The translations under genes were made by a program, and so were the position numbers. A stretch of DNA of 64,000 nt, from the NCBI RefSeq assembly GCF_019279795.1, contig NC_056731.1, positions 860,613,999 through 860,677,998 of the forward strand. Direction: 5' to 3'. This stretch comes from Protopterus annectens. Taxonomy: Eukaryota > Chordata > Ceratodontiformes > Protopteridae. Of this stretch, positions 44,334 through 55,560 are shown piece by piece. The notes under the pieces are model-generated. The model did not search any database, was not told the DNA's origin, and saw only the letters and a list, made by a program, of their open reading frames with translations. Each line of letters opens with the position of its first letter. Position 1 is the first letter of the stretch.

Positions 44334-44525
44334 TCCCCTTTATGCACCTATATTCAGAGGACATACTCAATGTTCTGCAGGAGGCCAGAAAACCAAGTAC
44401 TAGGAGAAGCTATTTATTCAAATAGAAAAGAGTATCCAAATTAATGCTGTAAGAGTAAACAGGACCCATCTCAAGCTTCTGTTCCACTGGTCCTTTCCTA
44501 CCTGTGTGAATTGCTGCACTGAGGG

Positions 44526-45418
44526 TTGACTTATTATTCAGTGAAAGTGCACCTCTCTGCCATTTCTGCTTGCCTTCCCCTGACTCCGCCTCTGGCTTCC
44601 ATGCTAGATGTCAAGCTATTTTTGAAAGAGGTCCTTCATATTAGGCCTCCTTGTAAGCCCATTCCCCCACCTTGGGACCTTAACTTTGTGCTGGTAAAAC
44701 TTACATTAGCTCCCTTTGAGCCAGACCATTCTTCCTCTCTTACGTTTTGTACCTGAAATAAACAGTCTTGTTAGCGGATCTCACTTCTGCCAGGAGGGTA
44801 TCTGAGATCCAAGCCCTTATGGCTTCTCCTCCCTACCTTGTTTTCCATAAGGACAGGGTTTCTCTAAGGACTAACCCTTCCTTCATGCCAAATGTAGTTA
44901 ATGAGATAGCCCTAAACCAGACCATTATCTTGCCTGTCTTCGATCCTCAGCCACAGAACTCCTCAGAAAGGACTTTGCACTTCTTGGATGTTCATAGGCA
45001 ACTGAGGCTCTACTTAAACAAGACCAAATCCTCCGGACAGTCTGATCAACTTTTTGTCTCCTTTCATCCTAGGGCCCTAGGCAAGGCTATGTCAAAACAG
45101 ACAGTTGCCTCTTGGATTTCTATGGCTATTGCCTTTTGCTATTCCTTTCATGGAAAACAGTTGAATTCATCTCTCAAAGCCCATTCCACCAGAGTTGTTT
45201 CCTCTTCAACAGCCTTTTTCAAGGGCATTGAATACTCTTCTCTTCTGGAGGCAGCTACTTGGTCCTCGGTGCATACCTTCACCAAGCATTACAAACTGGA
45301 CTCCATCTCCAGGGCTAGAGCAGTGCTTGCTAGGTCTATTCTGCAGGGTCTCATAGACTTTGCCCCCCCTTCTTGCCACCCACATCACTACATAGAGAGC
45401 TTTGGTACTCTCCCTTAG
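44526..45418 (+). pseudogene. DIRS tyrosine recombinase
   Basis: Core-binding half at 44526-44756 (YYSVKVHLSAISACLPLTPP) and catalytic half open at 44768-45418 (216 codons). The catalytic signature is readable: ARRVSEIQAL carries Arg I, SLKAHSTRVVSS is the H-x-x-R box, and FTKHYKLDSI holds the tyrosine nucleophile. A TGA/TAA break around 44755-44767 separates the halves. The enzyme would integrate the circular DNA intermediate without making a target duplication. Its end overlaps the internal complementary region, as in known DIRS elements. Confidence 0.9.
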
Positions 45419-45525
45419 GTGATGAATGCTGCAACATGAGAATAGAAGGACATAGAATAGTTGTGTAAGAACTTACCATAACCATAGATATCCTTCTCTT
45501 CCATGTTACAGTATTCACTCTCACC
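45418..45525. repeat. DIRS internal complementary region
   Basis: The first half (GATGAATGCTGCAACATGAG, AATAGAAGGACAT) matches the reverse complement of the left terminus. The second half (TTGTGTAAGAACTTACCATA, ACCATAGATATCCTTCTC) is the reverse complement of the extreme right terminus. This circle-junction template is diagnostic of DIRS elements and fixes both element ends. Confidence 0.88.
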
Positions 45526-45665
45526 CACCTACCCCCCTTCTCTTTGACCATATTATATCTGGATCCTTCCCCTGACTACTGACCTTGTGTCTGGGAGAGG
45601 TTTCATATTTCCGTACTAATCCTATTCCTGAGGGGCTCTCTTTATGCGTCATTCAGTTATAAATC

Positions 45666-45865
45666 GGGTACGTGCAGACGTCACAGATATAGCTGCTGTC
45701 AGTTTATGGCTCTTACATGCAATGTGAGATGTACCCCTGCTTTCAAGACTTTGGTATACTCGCCAGATGTCCGGTGTTGCAGGCTGCAGCTCCCTAAGGT
45801 GAAGAATACTGCAACATGGAAGAGAAGGGCATCTATGGTTATGGTAAGTTCTTACACAACTATTT
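45666..45865. repeat. DIRS right inverted terminal repeat with extension
   Basis: 45666-45833 is the inverse of the left repeat. The next about 30 bp (ATGGTTATGGTAAGTTCTTA then CACAACTATT) are absent on the left but are complemented in the internal region at 45460-45490, as expected of the DIRS right-end extension. Confidence 0.85.
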
Positions 45866-46349
45866 TATTTTAATCTAATCCAAAATCTGACATTTAAAGT
45901 ATAAACATTTGCTGGAAGAAAATGCATCAAAGACATAATGTTAAACAAACAGTGGTGAATATTAAAATGAGAAAGAAGTAAGCAGTTAGTTATTCTGTGA
46001 CAGACTACGATCCCCTTCTTCTACAAATGACTGCACGTGCATTACACGTGTTATTTAGACTTCATGGGAACGTCATGTGAGCCATCTTTAGAGGATTACT
46101 TACACAAGTAGAGATGATATTTAACTAACTAATGTTGTACTTACTTCATTTTGACTTGATAGAAGCAATGCTCATATTTTCTGGAGCAATTTTTTCATAT
46201 AGTAAATTGCTTTAGGTTAGTGTTCTGTTATTCACTGACATACATTTGTCTTTTGTTATTCTTCACGTTTTGCTATTTAGACCTGTACAAGAAGTGTATA
46301 TGTACAAAGAATTAATCAGTAAAATGAGGCTATCAACACAAGTTCCCAG
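45866..46349. other. Unassigned DNA
   Basis: No coding sequence or known element recognised. Confidence 0.3.
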
Positions 46350-46480
46350 TTGTCATGAAACATGGAAGAACATGTTTATATTAACATCTCTGTGTAGCAT
46401 ATTATCAAACTGAATATAGTTCTTCTAGTTGTTTTGTAATGAAATATATATTTGTGCTGCTTTTGATGCAACTATGTTTG
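46350..46480. repeat. Dispersed repeat of unknown class, copy 2
   Basis: Matches 35590-35722: ACATGGAAGAACATGTTTAT, TGTGTAGCATATTATCAAAC, GAATATAG, TTTGTAATGAAATATA and TTTGTGCTGCTTTTGATGC in the same order. Both copies read in the same direction and lie on opposite sides of the DIRS. Confidence 0.55.
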
Positions 46481-46984
46481 CATGCAAGTACACTATCCAG
46501 AGTTTCAAAGCTTCAGGGCATTTTCTATATGCTCTAACTGCCAATAGCTCAATCAGAGGTCTATATGGAAGGCAGTTAGGGCACCAAAAGCCTCAGTGTG
46601 CTTACTTGCAGCCAGTGTGCACTCCTTCTGCGGGCTTTGGGCAACTGACAGTCAGCTAACAATCCTTCAAGGCTGGCCAGAAAAGTCCTCAGCTGCAGAA
46701 AACCTTTCATTGTTGTACTTTTCTGAGAAAAGCTTGTGTTTGTTTTCTGCCATAGTAATATTTGTTTTGGGCTAGGAAACATGTGCTCTGTCATCTGGTA
46801 TGACGGGATTTTACTGAAATGAATACCTGTAGAAACGTTTTATGGAAAATTTGTTTTTTGACTTTTTATTGCATACTCTTATGGAGTTTTTATGGTTTAG
46901 AGCCAAGACTTTGTGATTTTGGGAACTGTTAGCGTATAATTTACCTCAAAACCACCTTAACCACTATCACTGGGTTACTGACTG

Positions 46985-48155
46985 TTTCGGGCTTGGCTTC
47001 CCATTTTCACTGCTAGGCCTGTGGAGCAACTACAGCTCTCCTCAGTGTGTCAGAAGAAGAAGAATGTTGTCGGGAATCTTTGGGTGTCAGGTTGGCTTTA
47101 GTTTTGTCTTCACTGCCAGTGGCTGATTCTGCTATGGCCGAATTTCATTTCTTGGACAATCATAGTTTTCCCCGAGTATGTCTGGTATAGCACTTACAAC
47201 CACTAAGGACAAGTGGACAGAAATATCCTCTGTGGCTGCACGATAGCCCTCCATGAGCAAGAGAGAGCCATTGTTGATGGTCTCAGGTTAAGGGGTGAGT
47301 GAAGGTCTGCTACATAGATGGGAAAGGGAGCCTGAGCCCCGGGACAGTATGCCTGCTGTGGGTCAGTCCTTTTCCAGGAAACTTCCCAAGAAAAGAAAAC
47401 AAGTAAAAAAACAAACTCGACTTCTTCTTTTTCTATTTCTGTTGATAGGGGAGATTTGATAGGGAGGTAATTTCTGTTTTTACTTTATCAACTTCCTCTT
47501 TTGGGGAGAAGAGAAAGACTTACCCATCTTTCTGACTCTGATTTTCAGTCAGAATTACAGTAAATAGAGAGAGGATGTTGTGCTTCTAGATTTTCATCAC
47601 GACCTGAAGATTCTGATTCTGTGGAAAGTTTTACTTTAGATTTCCCCCCAGAAGACTTATTTTTCTGAAACCTATCTCCAGCAAATGTATTATGATTTGT
47701 TATAATTAGACATTCTTTAATCTTCAGCTATTCCACCTGATTTATATGTTTAGAGATGTTTTCCTCAGATCTTTTAGTTTACTTGACAGTCAACCTCCTT
47801 CCCCCAGGTAGTCTTTTAGATTACACAGGGTACCTCAGACTCACAAATATTTGTTTTCTAACCCTAAAACAGACCCTACATTGATTTTCTTATCCAAAAC
47901 TGTTTCTGTTACTAATGCTAATCCCATTGCCTCTGACAAGAACTAGAACAACAAGCCACTTCCAGGCAGGGTTAGAGTTTATTCCACCAGACTTTTGGCT
48001 TCTTTTTTTGGCTTTCTGGAAAGTCGTGGATAGAAGTATTGTAAAAGCAGGAATTTGGTTCTCTACATATTTTTATAAAGCACTACAAACTGAATTCATT
48101 TTCCAGGTCCAGAACCGGCTTTTCTAGGTCCATTCTCCAGGTGATCCTGAGTTCT
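46985..48155 (+). pseudogene. DIRS relict: gag remnant joined to recombinase end
   Basis: At 47960-48140, in shifting frames, VYSTRLLASFF, LVLYIF, HYKLNSFSRSRTGFSRSIL aligns with AHSTRVVSSSTAFF ... HYKLDSISRARAVLARSIL of the DIRS recombinase, including H/Y-S-T-R and the nucleophile Y. Upstream at 47380-47650, PKKRKQVKKQ and an acidic SDSDFQSELQ ... EDSDSVESF stretch resemble the basic and acidic patches of its gag. The polymerase is deleted between them. Much older than the 37.6-45.9 kb copy. Confidence 0.6.
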
Positions 48156-48305
48156 TAATTTATTTCTTCTTCCAGATGGTTTTCTAAGCTATGCTAATCT
48201 TTCCAAATAGCTTAGGTTACAGTAGTAGTGATCTAATGTTAAACATGGTACACTTGTGTAAGTAAACTTATCATAACATCATCAGGTATTCTAATAGATC
48301 ACTTA

Positions 48306-48331
48306 AAAAATATATATATATATATATATGT
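48306..48331. repeat. Short (TA)n tract
   Basis: About 26 bp of TA dinucleotides directly upstream of a SINE. Confidence 0.9.
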
Positions 48332-48332
48332 A

Positions 48333-48600
48333 TAGCCGTGGTGGTGCAACGGTTAGCGTTGTCACCTCACAGCAAGAGGTTCTCCCATTCGAGTCTTGAC
48401 TGGAGCGCCTTCTGTGTGGAGTCTGCATGTCCTCCCCATGGTCGAGTGACGTTAAAGACATGCAGGTAGGTGTGAGTGTGAATGGGCATGCCTTCGTTTA
48501 AGGTTGGGCGTCGGGCTTCTTCATGAGCGGACCGGAGTTCCGCTGTGGCGACCCCTAACCGGGTAAAGCCGAAAGACTTGCAGTAGCTATCCCCACCCTC
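48333..48600 (+). mobile_element. tRNA-derived SINE of a fish-like type
   Basis: Head GTGGTGGTGCAACGGTTAGC with CACCTCACAGCAAGAGGTTC and CATTCGAGTCTTGACTGGAG (A and B boxes), body TGTGTGGAGTCTGCATGTCC, and end CGCTGTGGCGACCCCTAACC then GGGTAAAGCCGAAAG. Head, 'gtggagt-tgcatgt' body and 'ctgtggcgacccctaa' end are those of widespread tRNA SINEs in fish genomes (established by family resemblance, from memory). About 270 bp, moderately diverged. Confidence 0.8.
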
Positions 48601-48631
48601 CATCTCCCTTCTTTGACTGTTTGTGTTGCCA

Positions 48632-48634
<3 letters not shown>

Positions 48635-48706
<72 letters not shown>

Positions 48707-48720
48707 CGTGTGGGTGTGTA
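48635..48720. repeat. (TG)n microsatellite
   Basis: About 68 bp pure TG followed by imperfect TG. Confidence 0.97.
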
Positions 48721-49129
48721 TTTACTCTTGTTTTATTTTTTTCCTATCCTTTTTCCTTTCAGTGCTGTCTCATGTCTTAGGAAAAGAAAGGTATGAAGCA
48801 TTTATGCTCTAACTGCCTTTTATATGTAGCTGGGCTCAAATTCCTGGAAGTTAGAGCAAGTGGAAAGTGCTCAGAAGCTTTGAAAATCTGGCCAGTTTGT
48901 CATATTCTTAATAGGCTATAGCTGAAATACCATAGGATACTGCAAAAGTGATATAGTAGAACATCTACAGCTATGTTATTTTACTTGCATAACTGTACTT
49001 TCTCAAATTCCCGTGATCTTTCTTGTTAATGTTTCTTGGATTCTCTCTAATCATGTTATTTAGGACTTGTGTATACTTGCTCCCAACTGTAGTCAATGGT
49101 AGGCTTTATCAGGAACTTAAATAATGGGT
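48721..49129. other. Unassigned DNA
   Basis: No feature recognised. Confidence 0.3.
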
Positions 49130-50400
49130 AAGCACTTATTTCCTTCTGTAAACAATTGTATGTAGCATCTCTTCCGAGATGCCATAGCTTCTTATAGGTA
49201 TTGCTGTAATGTTGGAGTCAGATTTGAATAAGCTGTCAATAACCACACCAAAGTTCCTTACTGAATCCACAGATACAAAATGTGATGATCCGTAGCATAA
49301 ATATTTATCTGATTTATGCTGCCACAATGCTTTCATATTGTTTAAGGGAAACAGAATTATACTCCACTTGATTAATACGTCCAAGTAATGCTGCATTCTG
49401 TGTTGTTTGTCACAATGCTACCAATCTTTGAGACATCAACAAACTTACTGTCCTGTATTCCTTTACCTCTGGTCAGTATGTTTGTAAGGACATTAAATAA
49501 GAAGGTTCCAAGAACAAACCCCCTGGGGTATACCTTTGTTGATGATCACAGTGTTTAAGAAAACACTTTCAGTACCTGAACTTTCTATTACACAACCAGT
49601 TTGTTATATTCATTTTTCCGTTGTTGATAGAATAACTTTATTTGAGACAGAATCAAAGGCTTTTGCTAAGTCCAGTTATATATTGTCCACAAACCAGCCC
49701 AAATCCAGGACATCAGTCGTAGGTTAGTGTAGAAGTTACCAACTTTGTTTGATAAGATCTCCCCCCTCAAAGAACCACGTTAGTTATATCTAGTACTAGT
49801 CTGAAGGTCTCCTGTAGTTTACTGAGAATTTTTAACTTGCAGTACTTTGCTGTAATAACAGTTAAACTAAATAGGCCTACATTTGGCAGCAGTTGTAGTG
49901 TTACTGCATTTTAGTACTGGAACAACCATGGTCTCCTTCCAGATTTCAGGACCGATCTAGAGTGCATGCTCCATTGAAATAAGTGAGCCAGGCATGATAC
50001 CATCTTAATGCCAATATTTTTCAGAAAGTAGCAAATAAATCCATCTGGATCAGTGGTTGCATCTGTCTTTATACCTCTTAATGCTAAGTCCACATCCTCA
50101 GTAGATACTATACTGCAGCTATCATTGTTTGGATTACTCTGTTTTCCACCTGTTAGTGAGATTCCTAGCACACTTTCCTAAAAATATGGTACAAAAAAGT
50201 TCAGCCAATTCATTTTATCCATGATGACACCACTATCTTTATTTAAAATTATTGTTGCTGGACTATCTCTTCCAAAAGCTCGGTAAGAAAGCTTTTTATT
50301 CACATCAGTGTTTTTGCTAATTTTAACTCAAGACTTTCTTCTGGGCCTCATTATACCATGTCTCAGAGAAGATCTGATACATGTGTATCTCACTTTATTG
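49130..50400 (-). pseudogene. Old CR1-like LINE RT relict
   Basis: On the minus strand from 50400 down: VNKKLSYRAFGRD, MDKMNWLNFFVPYF and SVLGISLTGGKQ (linker resembling the CR1 'LNxFFxSVF' segment), then EDVDLALRGIKTDATTDPDG (RT entry, 50100-50050), LAHLFQWSMHSRSVLKSG, a GG-FLEP-YLMSLQ block (degenerate 'VPQGxxLGPxLF', 49530-49490) and SVDSVRNFGVVIDSLFKS (about 49260-49210). Frames are lost repeatedly. It is more diverged than the other CR1 copies and lacks a readable tail. Confidence 0.7.
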
Positions 50401-51374
50401 TCTGTGGCTAGAAATTTTACCATGAGTGACCATGCATGCGTGTCCTTTTTCTCCTGCTTTATAACACTTATATTCAACAATGGGAAACCCTGCTTTATAC
50501 TGAAATACCCTGTACATATTCAAACCTGTTTATCAATTAACATATCTATGAATGTATAAAATGTCTTCTATTTATTTTTGACTAATTTTAGTAAAGTAGA
50601 GCTTTTATGCCTTCCACTGATTTTATTTTTGAAAATCAATGAAGACAACACTGAAAAAGTTATGCCTGGATACATGGCTCACAGGGATAATAGCTCTGAC
50701 TGTGAACTATATATCCTATGTTTGGTTATCATTGCAGGCTCTGGAGGGACTGCGCCTGGAGGATGGGACTGAGAAGCCATTGCTGGCTCGCCCATCATGG
50801 GGATAGTGAGGCATTTCTGGCACCTGTAGAAGTGCAGATGCATCAGCCACAATATGATCCTAATGAGTCTGCACTACAGTGTAATTTTTTACACATGTCA
50901 GAGGATTCATGGGTGGAAGTAATCATGCACCACGTGAGACAGCAATAACAGAACATACAAAATCACCAAGAGAGAGCAACTAGGGTGAACTGATCTACCT
51001 ACCCTACAGACTGGTTCACTTCCTTCCACTTGATTTTATTTTAGTGAAAAGATTAGGGGCGTTGATTTGGAAAATATTAGGGGTGGTGATTTGCCAGGTA
51101 ATGAATGTGATATTAGGGTTTTCACCTAGTAGGAGATGAGCTCAGTCTTCATCCAAATGGAGATGGCACACATATGAAACAAATGAGTCATAGAACTCTT
51201 ACCATGCCTGGGAATGGGCCTGGTGTTCACTTCCAGGATGGGGAGTTGGTGAAATTTCCTGGTGGCCTGGTTCTTGTCCCACAAGATGAGAAATGAATGG
51301 ATCAGTTAAGTGATGTTAGATGAGCCATATAGTAAGATAAGTTGCTGGTGGTGAGGGAGATAACATGGAAAGTT
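50401..51374. other. Unassigned DNA with a GC-richer block
   Basis: At 50735-50950 a GC-richer block follows TTATCATTGCAG, an acceptor-like site, and is open in part (EDSWVEVIMHHVRQQ, ending at TAA 50946). I do not recognise the peptide. It may be an unlisted repeat. Confidence 0.2.
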
Positions 51375-51735
51375 ATAGGGGGTGGCATAGTAGCGCAGTG
51401 ATTATTGCTGCTGTCTCACTGTGCTTGGTTCTGTAGCTTCGTTCCTCGCTGGGTGCCCTCTGTGTATGTTTCTCATTTAGTCCCTTTGTCCATATGGGCT
51501 TTTGCTATAGTTTCTGGATTCCTCTCATCCCAAATTTGTGCTAGTAGGTGAAATTTAAATTCTCCGAATTGTTTGTAGGTGAATGCACAGTGTGCATGTG
51601 ATTGTGTGCATGCATCCTAACATGGACCGGCATCCTGTTCATAACTGATTCATGCTTCACACCCATTGGTTGTTGGGATAAGCACTGACTCTCCTTCCAT
51701 GACCCTGAATCATGTAAAATGGGCTGTGAATGAAT
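51375..51735 (+). mobile_element. tRNA-derived SINE, diverged
   Basis: Head GGGTGGCATAGTAGCGCAGT with GCTGCTGTCTCACTGTGCTT, then CTCGCTGGGTGCCCTCTGTG, TGTTTCTCATTTAGTCCCTT, a TGGACCGGCATCCTGTTC block ('ggactggcgtcccgtcc' in kin), TGGTTGTTGGGATAAGC and GAATGAATTAATGG at the end. This is the order of blocks in long tRNA SINEs found in fish and coelacanth-like vertebrates (from memory). It is older than the 48.3 kb SINE. Confidence 0.72.
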
Positions 51736-52686
51736 TAATGGCATTTTATAAGAAATTACTTTTATTTTGTTGCTGTTTGCTAGGTAGGGTAGATGAGGTA
51801 CTGATTACCATCTGTATAATTTCTAAAGCGCCATCATTGGTGTAACTTCTACTATTTATGAGATTTTTATGTAATTGCAGTTTGTTTCAAACAAGGATAC
51901 ATAATTTTTAGTCAAATTGTTTAATACAAGGGTGCAGAATTTTTTATTTTATTTTTGAACGTCATCGCTAGTAATAGTGTTTTGTAGAGAGACCCTGTAG
52001 TACTGATGTGTATATTTTGTTTGCTTTTAGTAGAGCAAGTGAATCTTAACATTATGTATGGTCTGCTGACCAGTTTCTTTCAGCTGTAATGTGGGCATTC
52101 GCTTCATGAACTATTATGCTGATGATTTTCAGGGTATTACCATTCAGCATCAGTTTATCTTTGATAGAGTTTTAAGCATATTACCAGTGAGTAGCACCCG
52201 TGTTATTTTAAGTGTTAGCTTTATAGGTGTTTCTTAAAGCTTAATAATAAAGTTTTAAAATGTCATTGTTATGATTTCATGGGGGATTAAACATCCCCCT
52301 TCATGGTATGTTGTAGAATGTGTGCCATCTGCAGCCACTAGACCAGTAGCTGGATAAGTTCATCTGATTTTTGCAGGACTCCTGGAGAGAAAGCTAAAAC
52401 ATATTTATTAAGGGAATATTTTTGGCATATTTCATGCTTAAACTCCTCATATTAACCAAGAAAGTGTCATATTGCTACACTTAAATTTGTTTTGGTGTTT
52501 TTCAGGACTTTTTTGGAGAATTTTATAACTTTTTCACTGTTTATGTGACTAAAATTGTTACTTTTGAGTTTTTAGTAGTTGCCTAACCATTTATAAATCG
52601 GTTGGTAGAACTTTCTAGGTAATCAAAGTTTTTTTTTTTTTTTCTGGGGATTTTGCACCTTTTTTTCTACTTTTTTTTACAGTTTT
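51736..52686. other. Unassigned AT-rich DNA
   Basis: No gene seen. A small hairpin GGGGGATTAAACATCCCCC lies at 52281-52300 and a poly-T tract at 52629-52642. Confidence 0.35.
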
Positions 52687-52908
52687 GTGAATAAATCATG
52701 AACGAACCACCATGGACAGCCAAAAACTCTTGAAATCCTTTATTAAAATGAACCCTCGATAAAAATCCTTTTCCTTGTGGAAAAATATATAAAAACACAA
52801 AAGGTGCACCTTTCAGGATGGATAAGTATTTTTATTGAGGGTTCATTTTAATAAAGGATTTCAAGTGTTTTTGGATGTCCATGGTGGTTCGTTCGTGATT
52901 CATTCACA
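52687..52908. repeat. Foldback with 84-bp arms
   Basis: 52687-52770 (starting GTGAATAAATCATGAACG) pairs with 52824-52908 (ending CGTGATTCATTCAC), with few mismatches. Internal blocks are CCACCATGGACA, TTTATTAAAATGAACCCTC and their complements. The 53-nt loop contains AAGGTGCACCTTT, itself palindromic. No ORF and no target duplication found. Confidence 0.88.
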
Positions 52909-53527
52909 GTACTGCTTTTTCTTTCATGGAACACCTTCAGCTGGTAACAGGTTTGTTTTGGACTGTTTTTTTTACAGTTTTAGTTTCACTTGAAAGTGAC
53001 CATATTGTGCCCCAGGCAACTTATGTGTTTAATAGAGCTTCCATTTTGTGACACTGTTTTCCTTGATAATTTACTGGATTATACATTTATACTGCACATA
53101 AAACCTTTTCCTTGTGACTTTCCACTCTTTTTGCACTCTTTGCATTTACCTTTAACTTTAAAGTTGGGGTACTAGTCAGAGTATAAACTTGCCAAGAGCA
53201 GTAGTGATTATTTAGTGGCAGGGTCCAGGGATTAATGTACTGCATTTCTGAGTTGTAGATATTATTGACTGGAGCTCTAGCTGGTAACCATTTGAAATGT
53301 TGGGACTCACTAGAGCAAGTCCTGATATACATATTCTAAATGGTTGAAAGGACTTACATGTCCGAGATGCCATTTCTCAGGATATTCTCTTTTCTCTGAG
53401 ATATAGCAATCTCAGAGTTGGTATATATAAGTTCAGAGGGTGTGGGTGGCGGGCACTTTCATTTTTAAATTCTTTTAGTTAACCCCATCTCCCAGTTATA
53501 GCTGTAATAAACCAGAAAGTTAAACTG
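52909..53527. other. Unassigned DNA
   Basis: No gene or known element recognised. Confidence 0.3.
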
Positions 53528-54613
53528 CGTTCATAGGTTCATAGGTGGGTACTAGGCTATCTGCCTGAAGGCATTTATAAGCCTAGCCAGAATGTGTTGG
53601 CTTTTGCCGCCCCCTTAGATTAGTTCCCTGTGCCTCTGTCCAGCAGAGCCACTGAAGTGATCCCCGAGGTTAACTTTCTGTTTCCCATCCACTTGTCAAG
53701 GTTTCTTTTGAAGAGTGTTAGCGAGAAGCTCTGCCTAATGTAGATTGGGATGTTGTTCCAAAGCATGAGAAGTCTCTGGGACAGGAATCTATCCCTCCAG
53801 CACGTCCTATTTATTGTTGTGGTGAGGTTTAAATCCCTAGAGAGTGTGGCTCGAGGGGTAAGGTTTTCTTTAGGTGGAGCATGTCCATCAATTCTGGGTT
53901 GGACATGGCCTTGTATGTCAGGCAGAGATCAACTCTGAGTAGGCGGAATGCAACTGAGTACAACTGGAGTTTCTTCAGTCGAGCTGCATAGGGCATCTGC
54001 TTGAGCCCAGTGATCCTCTTGGTGAGGTACTTCTGTGGTCTTTCCAGTTGTTGCAGGTGTCTTGTAAGGTACATCCCAAATGGAAATCACTCTTTTGTGA
54101 TTAAGTGGGCCACGTATAAGGATTTTCTAACCACTTTGGCAATGTGATTATCAAAGGAGAGGTTACTATCTACTTGGATCCCCAGATCCCTTATTACATC
54201 TTCCAGATTAGGGACTACCACCTATGTGGTAGTTTGTGGGTACTTTGTTTTTTCCAAAGGGGATGACTATGCACTTTTTGGCATTTAGCTTGAGACCATG
54301 ATTTTGACACCAGGTATCCGTCTCAGTGAGACCCTTTTGGAGGATGTCTGTGTCAGCTGGAGAGTCAGTTATAGCCCCTAGTTTGCAGTCGTCTGCGAAC
54401 TTGGTCAGCACCTCTGAGAAGTATATGCCGAACAGGAGGGGTCCTAGGACTGAGCCCTGGGGAACTCTACTTGTAACCGGTTTAGAGTCGGACCTAGCTC
54501 CCGCAACTCTCACCATGTGGGTTCTGTCCATGAGCCAGTTGGCAACCCATCTTGTGACGTAGGGGTTTATGTTCAGGCTGGTGTACTTGTCTATAATACT
54601 AGAATCGGGAATG

Positions 54614-54614
<1 letters not shown>
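53528..54614 (-). mobile_element. CR1 LINE, RT half to tail, cut at a TA tract
   Basis: Two 8-bp tail units at 53530-53547 (GTTCATAG GTTCATAG), 3' UTR, C-terminal domain (YLTRHLQQLERPQKYLTKRI at 54074-54015), then a break, and the frame 54657-54208 with IINPYVTRWVANWL-like block, VTSRVPQGSVLGPLLFGIYF, LTKFADDCKLGAITDS and LNAKKCIVIPFGKN. Compared with the other copies, 18 bp are missing after 'GIYFSEV' and about 60 bp at 54075-54085. The 5' side ends exactly where a (TA)n tract starts. Confidence 0.9.

Positions 54615-54615
<1 letters not shown>

Positions 54616-54652
<37 letters not shown>
54616..54652. repeat. (TA)n microsatellite at CR1 truncation point
   Basis: About 37 bp TA repeat abutting the 5' truncation of the CR1. 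Confidence 0.95.
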
Positions 54653-54655
<3 letters not shown>

Positions 54656-55560
54656 AATAGAAAATGAACAAACTGATTTTAAACAAGTTACCCAATTAAC
54701 CAGAAAAAAAGCTCAAAACTGAGCCCTCTTCCAGAAGTCTTTAATCAGACAAGTTCTTACTGCACACCCCTGCTTACTAGGGTGCAAGGGAACCCTCTGC
54801 AAAAAAAGATGGCCTGGATCAGTGCTCAAGTTATAGAAACTGAGCTAGATTCAGCAGGCCTGAATCTGGTCTATGCTACAGCAACAAGGTGCACCAATTT
54901 CAGAAAGTAACAGTTCAAATAAGCAGTCACAGTAAGCCTGTGACCAGAAAGTCCCAGCTCAGAAGGGCAGAATCCAGCCTCTCCTCCCACAAGAGTGCAG
55001 ACCACAAACCTTCTTAATGTAGAATAACTGGCCTGAATCCCAGGTGCTTAAGCCAGAACTAATACATGTTTAGAATAGCAGACACTGGGCCTTCAATCAG
55101 CAATTCCCAGCTTAGAAGGATGTAAGCTACCTGTCCTGCCACAACAGTGCAGACCACAAACCTTCTTAATGTAAAACAGCCTGTATGAAGCCCAAGTGCT
55201 TAAACCAAAAGATGTAGAATAACAGTTACAATTTAATCAGGCTATGACCAAGCAGAATAAATAAAATTGAGTACTTTTAAGAAAAGCAAAATAAAGTAGG
55301 AGGAAACACAAATACAGTAAAAGCAAATGAATAAAGTGGAAAAATTTTTTTTTGAAGTGCAAGATGAGAGAAAGGAAGAACCTAAGTGGGCTGGCCTTCT
55401 CAAATCTTCTCTCTGAATTAAGTAGAGTGAACACTAGACTCAGAATTTAATCTAACTGTACTCGGTTAAGTGAGCAAATGAGATGGACCCAGGAGGGGCG
55501 GGCAATTCCAGAGTCACTAACACTAATACCAACACAGGAACAAGGAGGGAGGGAAACTAA
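54653..55560. repeat. Unassigned DNA with a 152-bp tandem duplication
   Basis: Two units around 54925-55075 and 55080-55230 share CCCAGCT..GAAGG, CAAACCTTCTTAATGTA (starting 55006 and 55158) and CCCA.GTGCTTAA.CC. Otherwise nothing recognised. This and the next array form a 1.7 kb zone of local duplication. Confidence 0.55.

Larger units (their letters stand above)
37561..45865 (+). mobile_element. DIRS-type tyrosine-recombinase retrotransposon, interrupted by a CR1
   Basis: All parts of a DIRS element are present in order: left inverted terminal repeat, gag with a zinc-knuckle-like motif, RT, RNase H with the DIRS-specific tail domain, tyrosine recombinase, internal complementary region, right inverted terminal repeat. 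DIRS elements have no integrase and make no target duplication (established), in keeping with none seen. About 5.56 kb after removing the antisense CR1 (40589-43331). Gag and RT are frameshifted; the recombinase is largely open. Confidence 0.93.
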
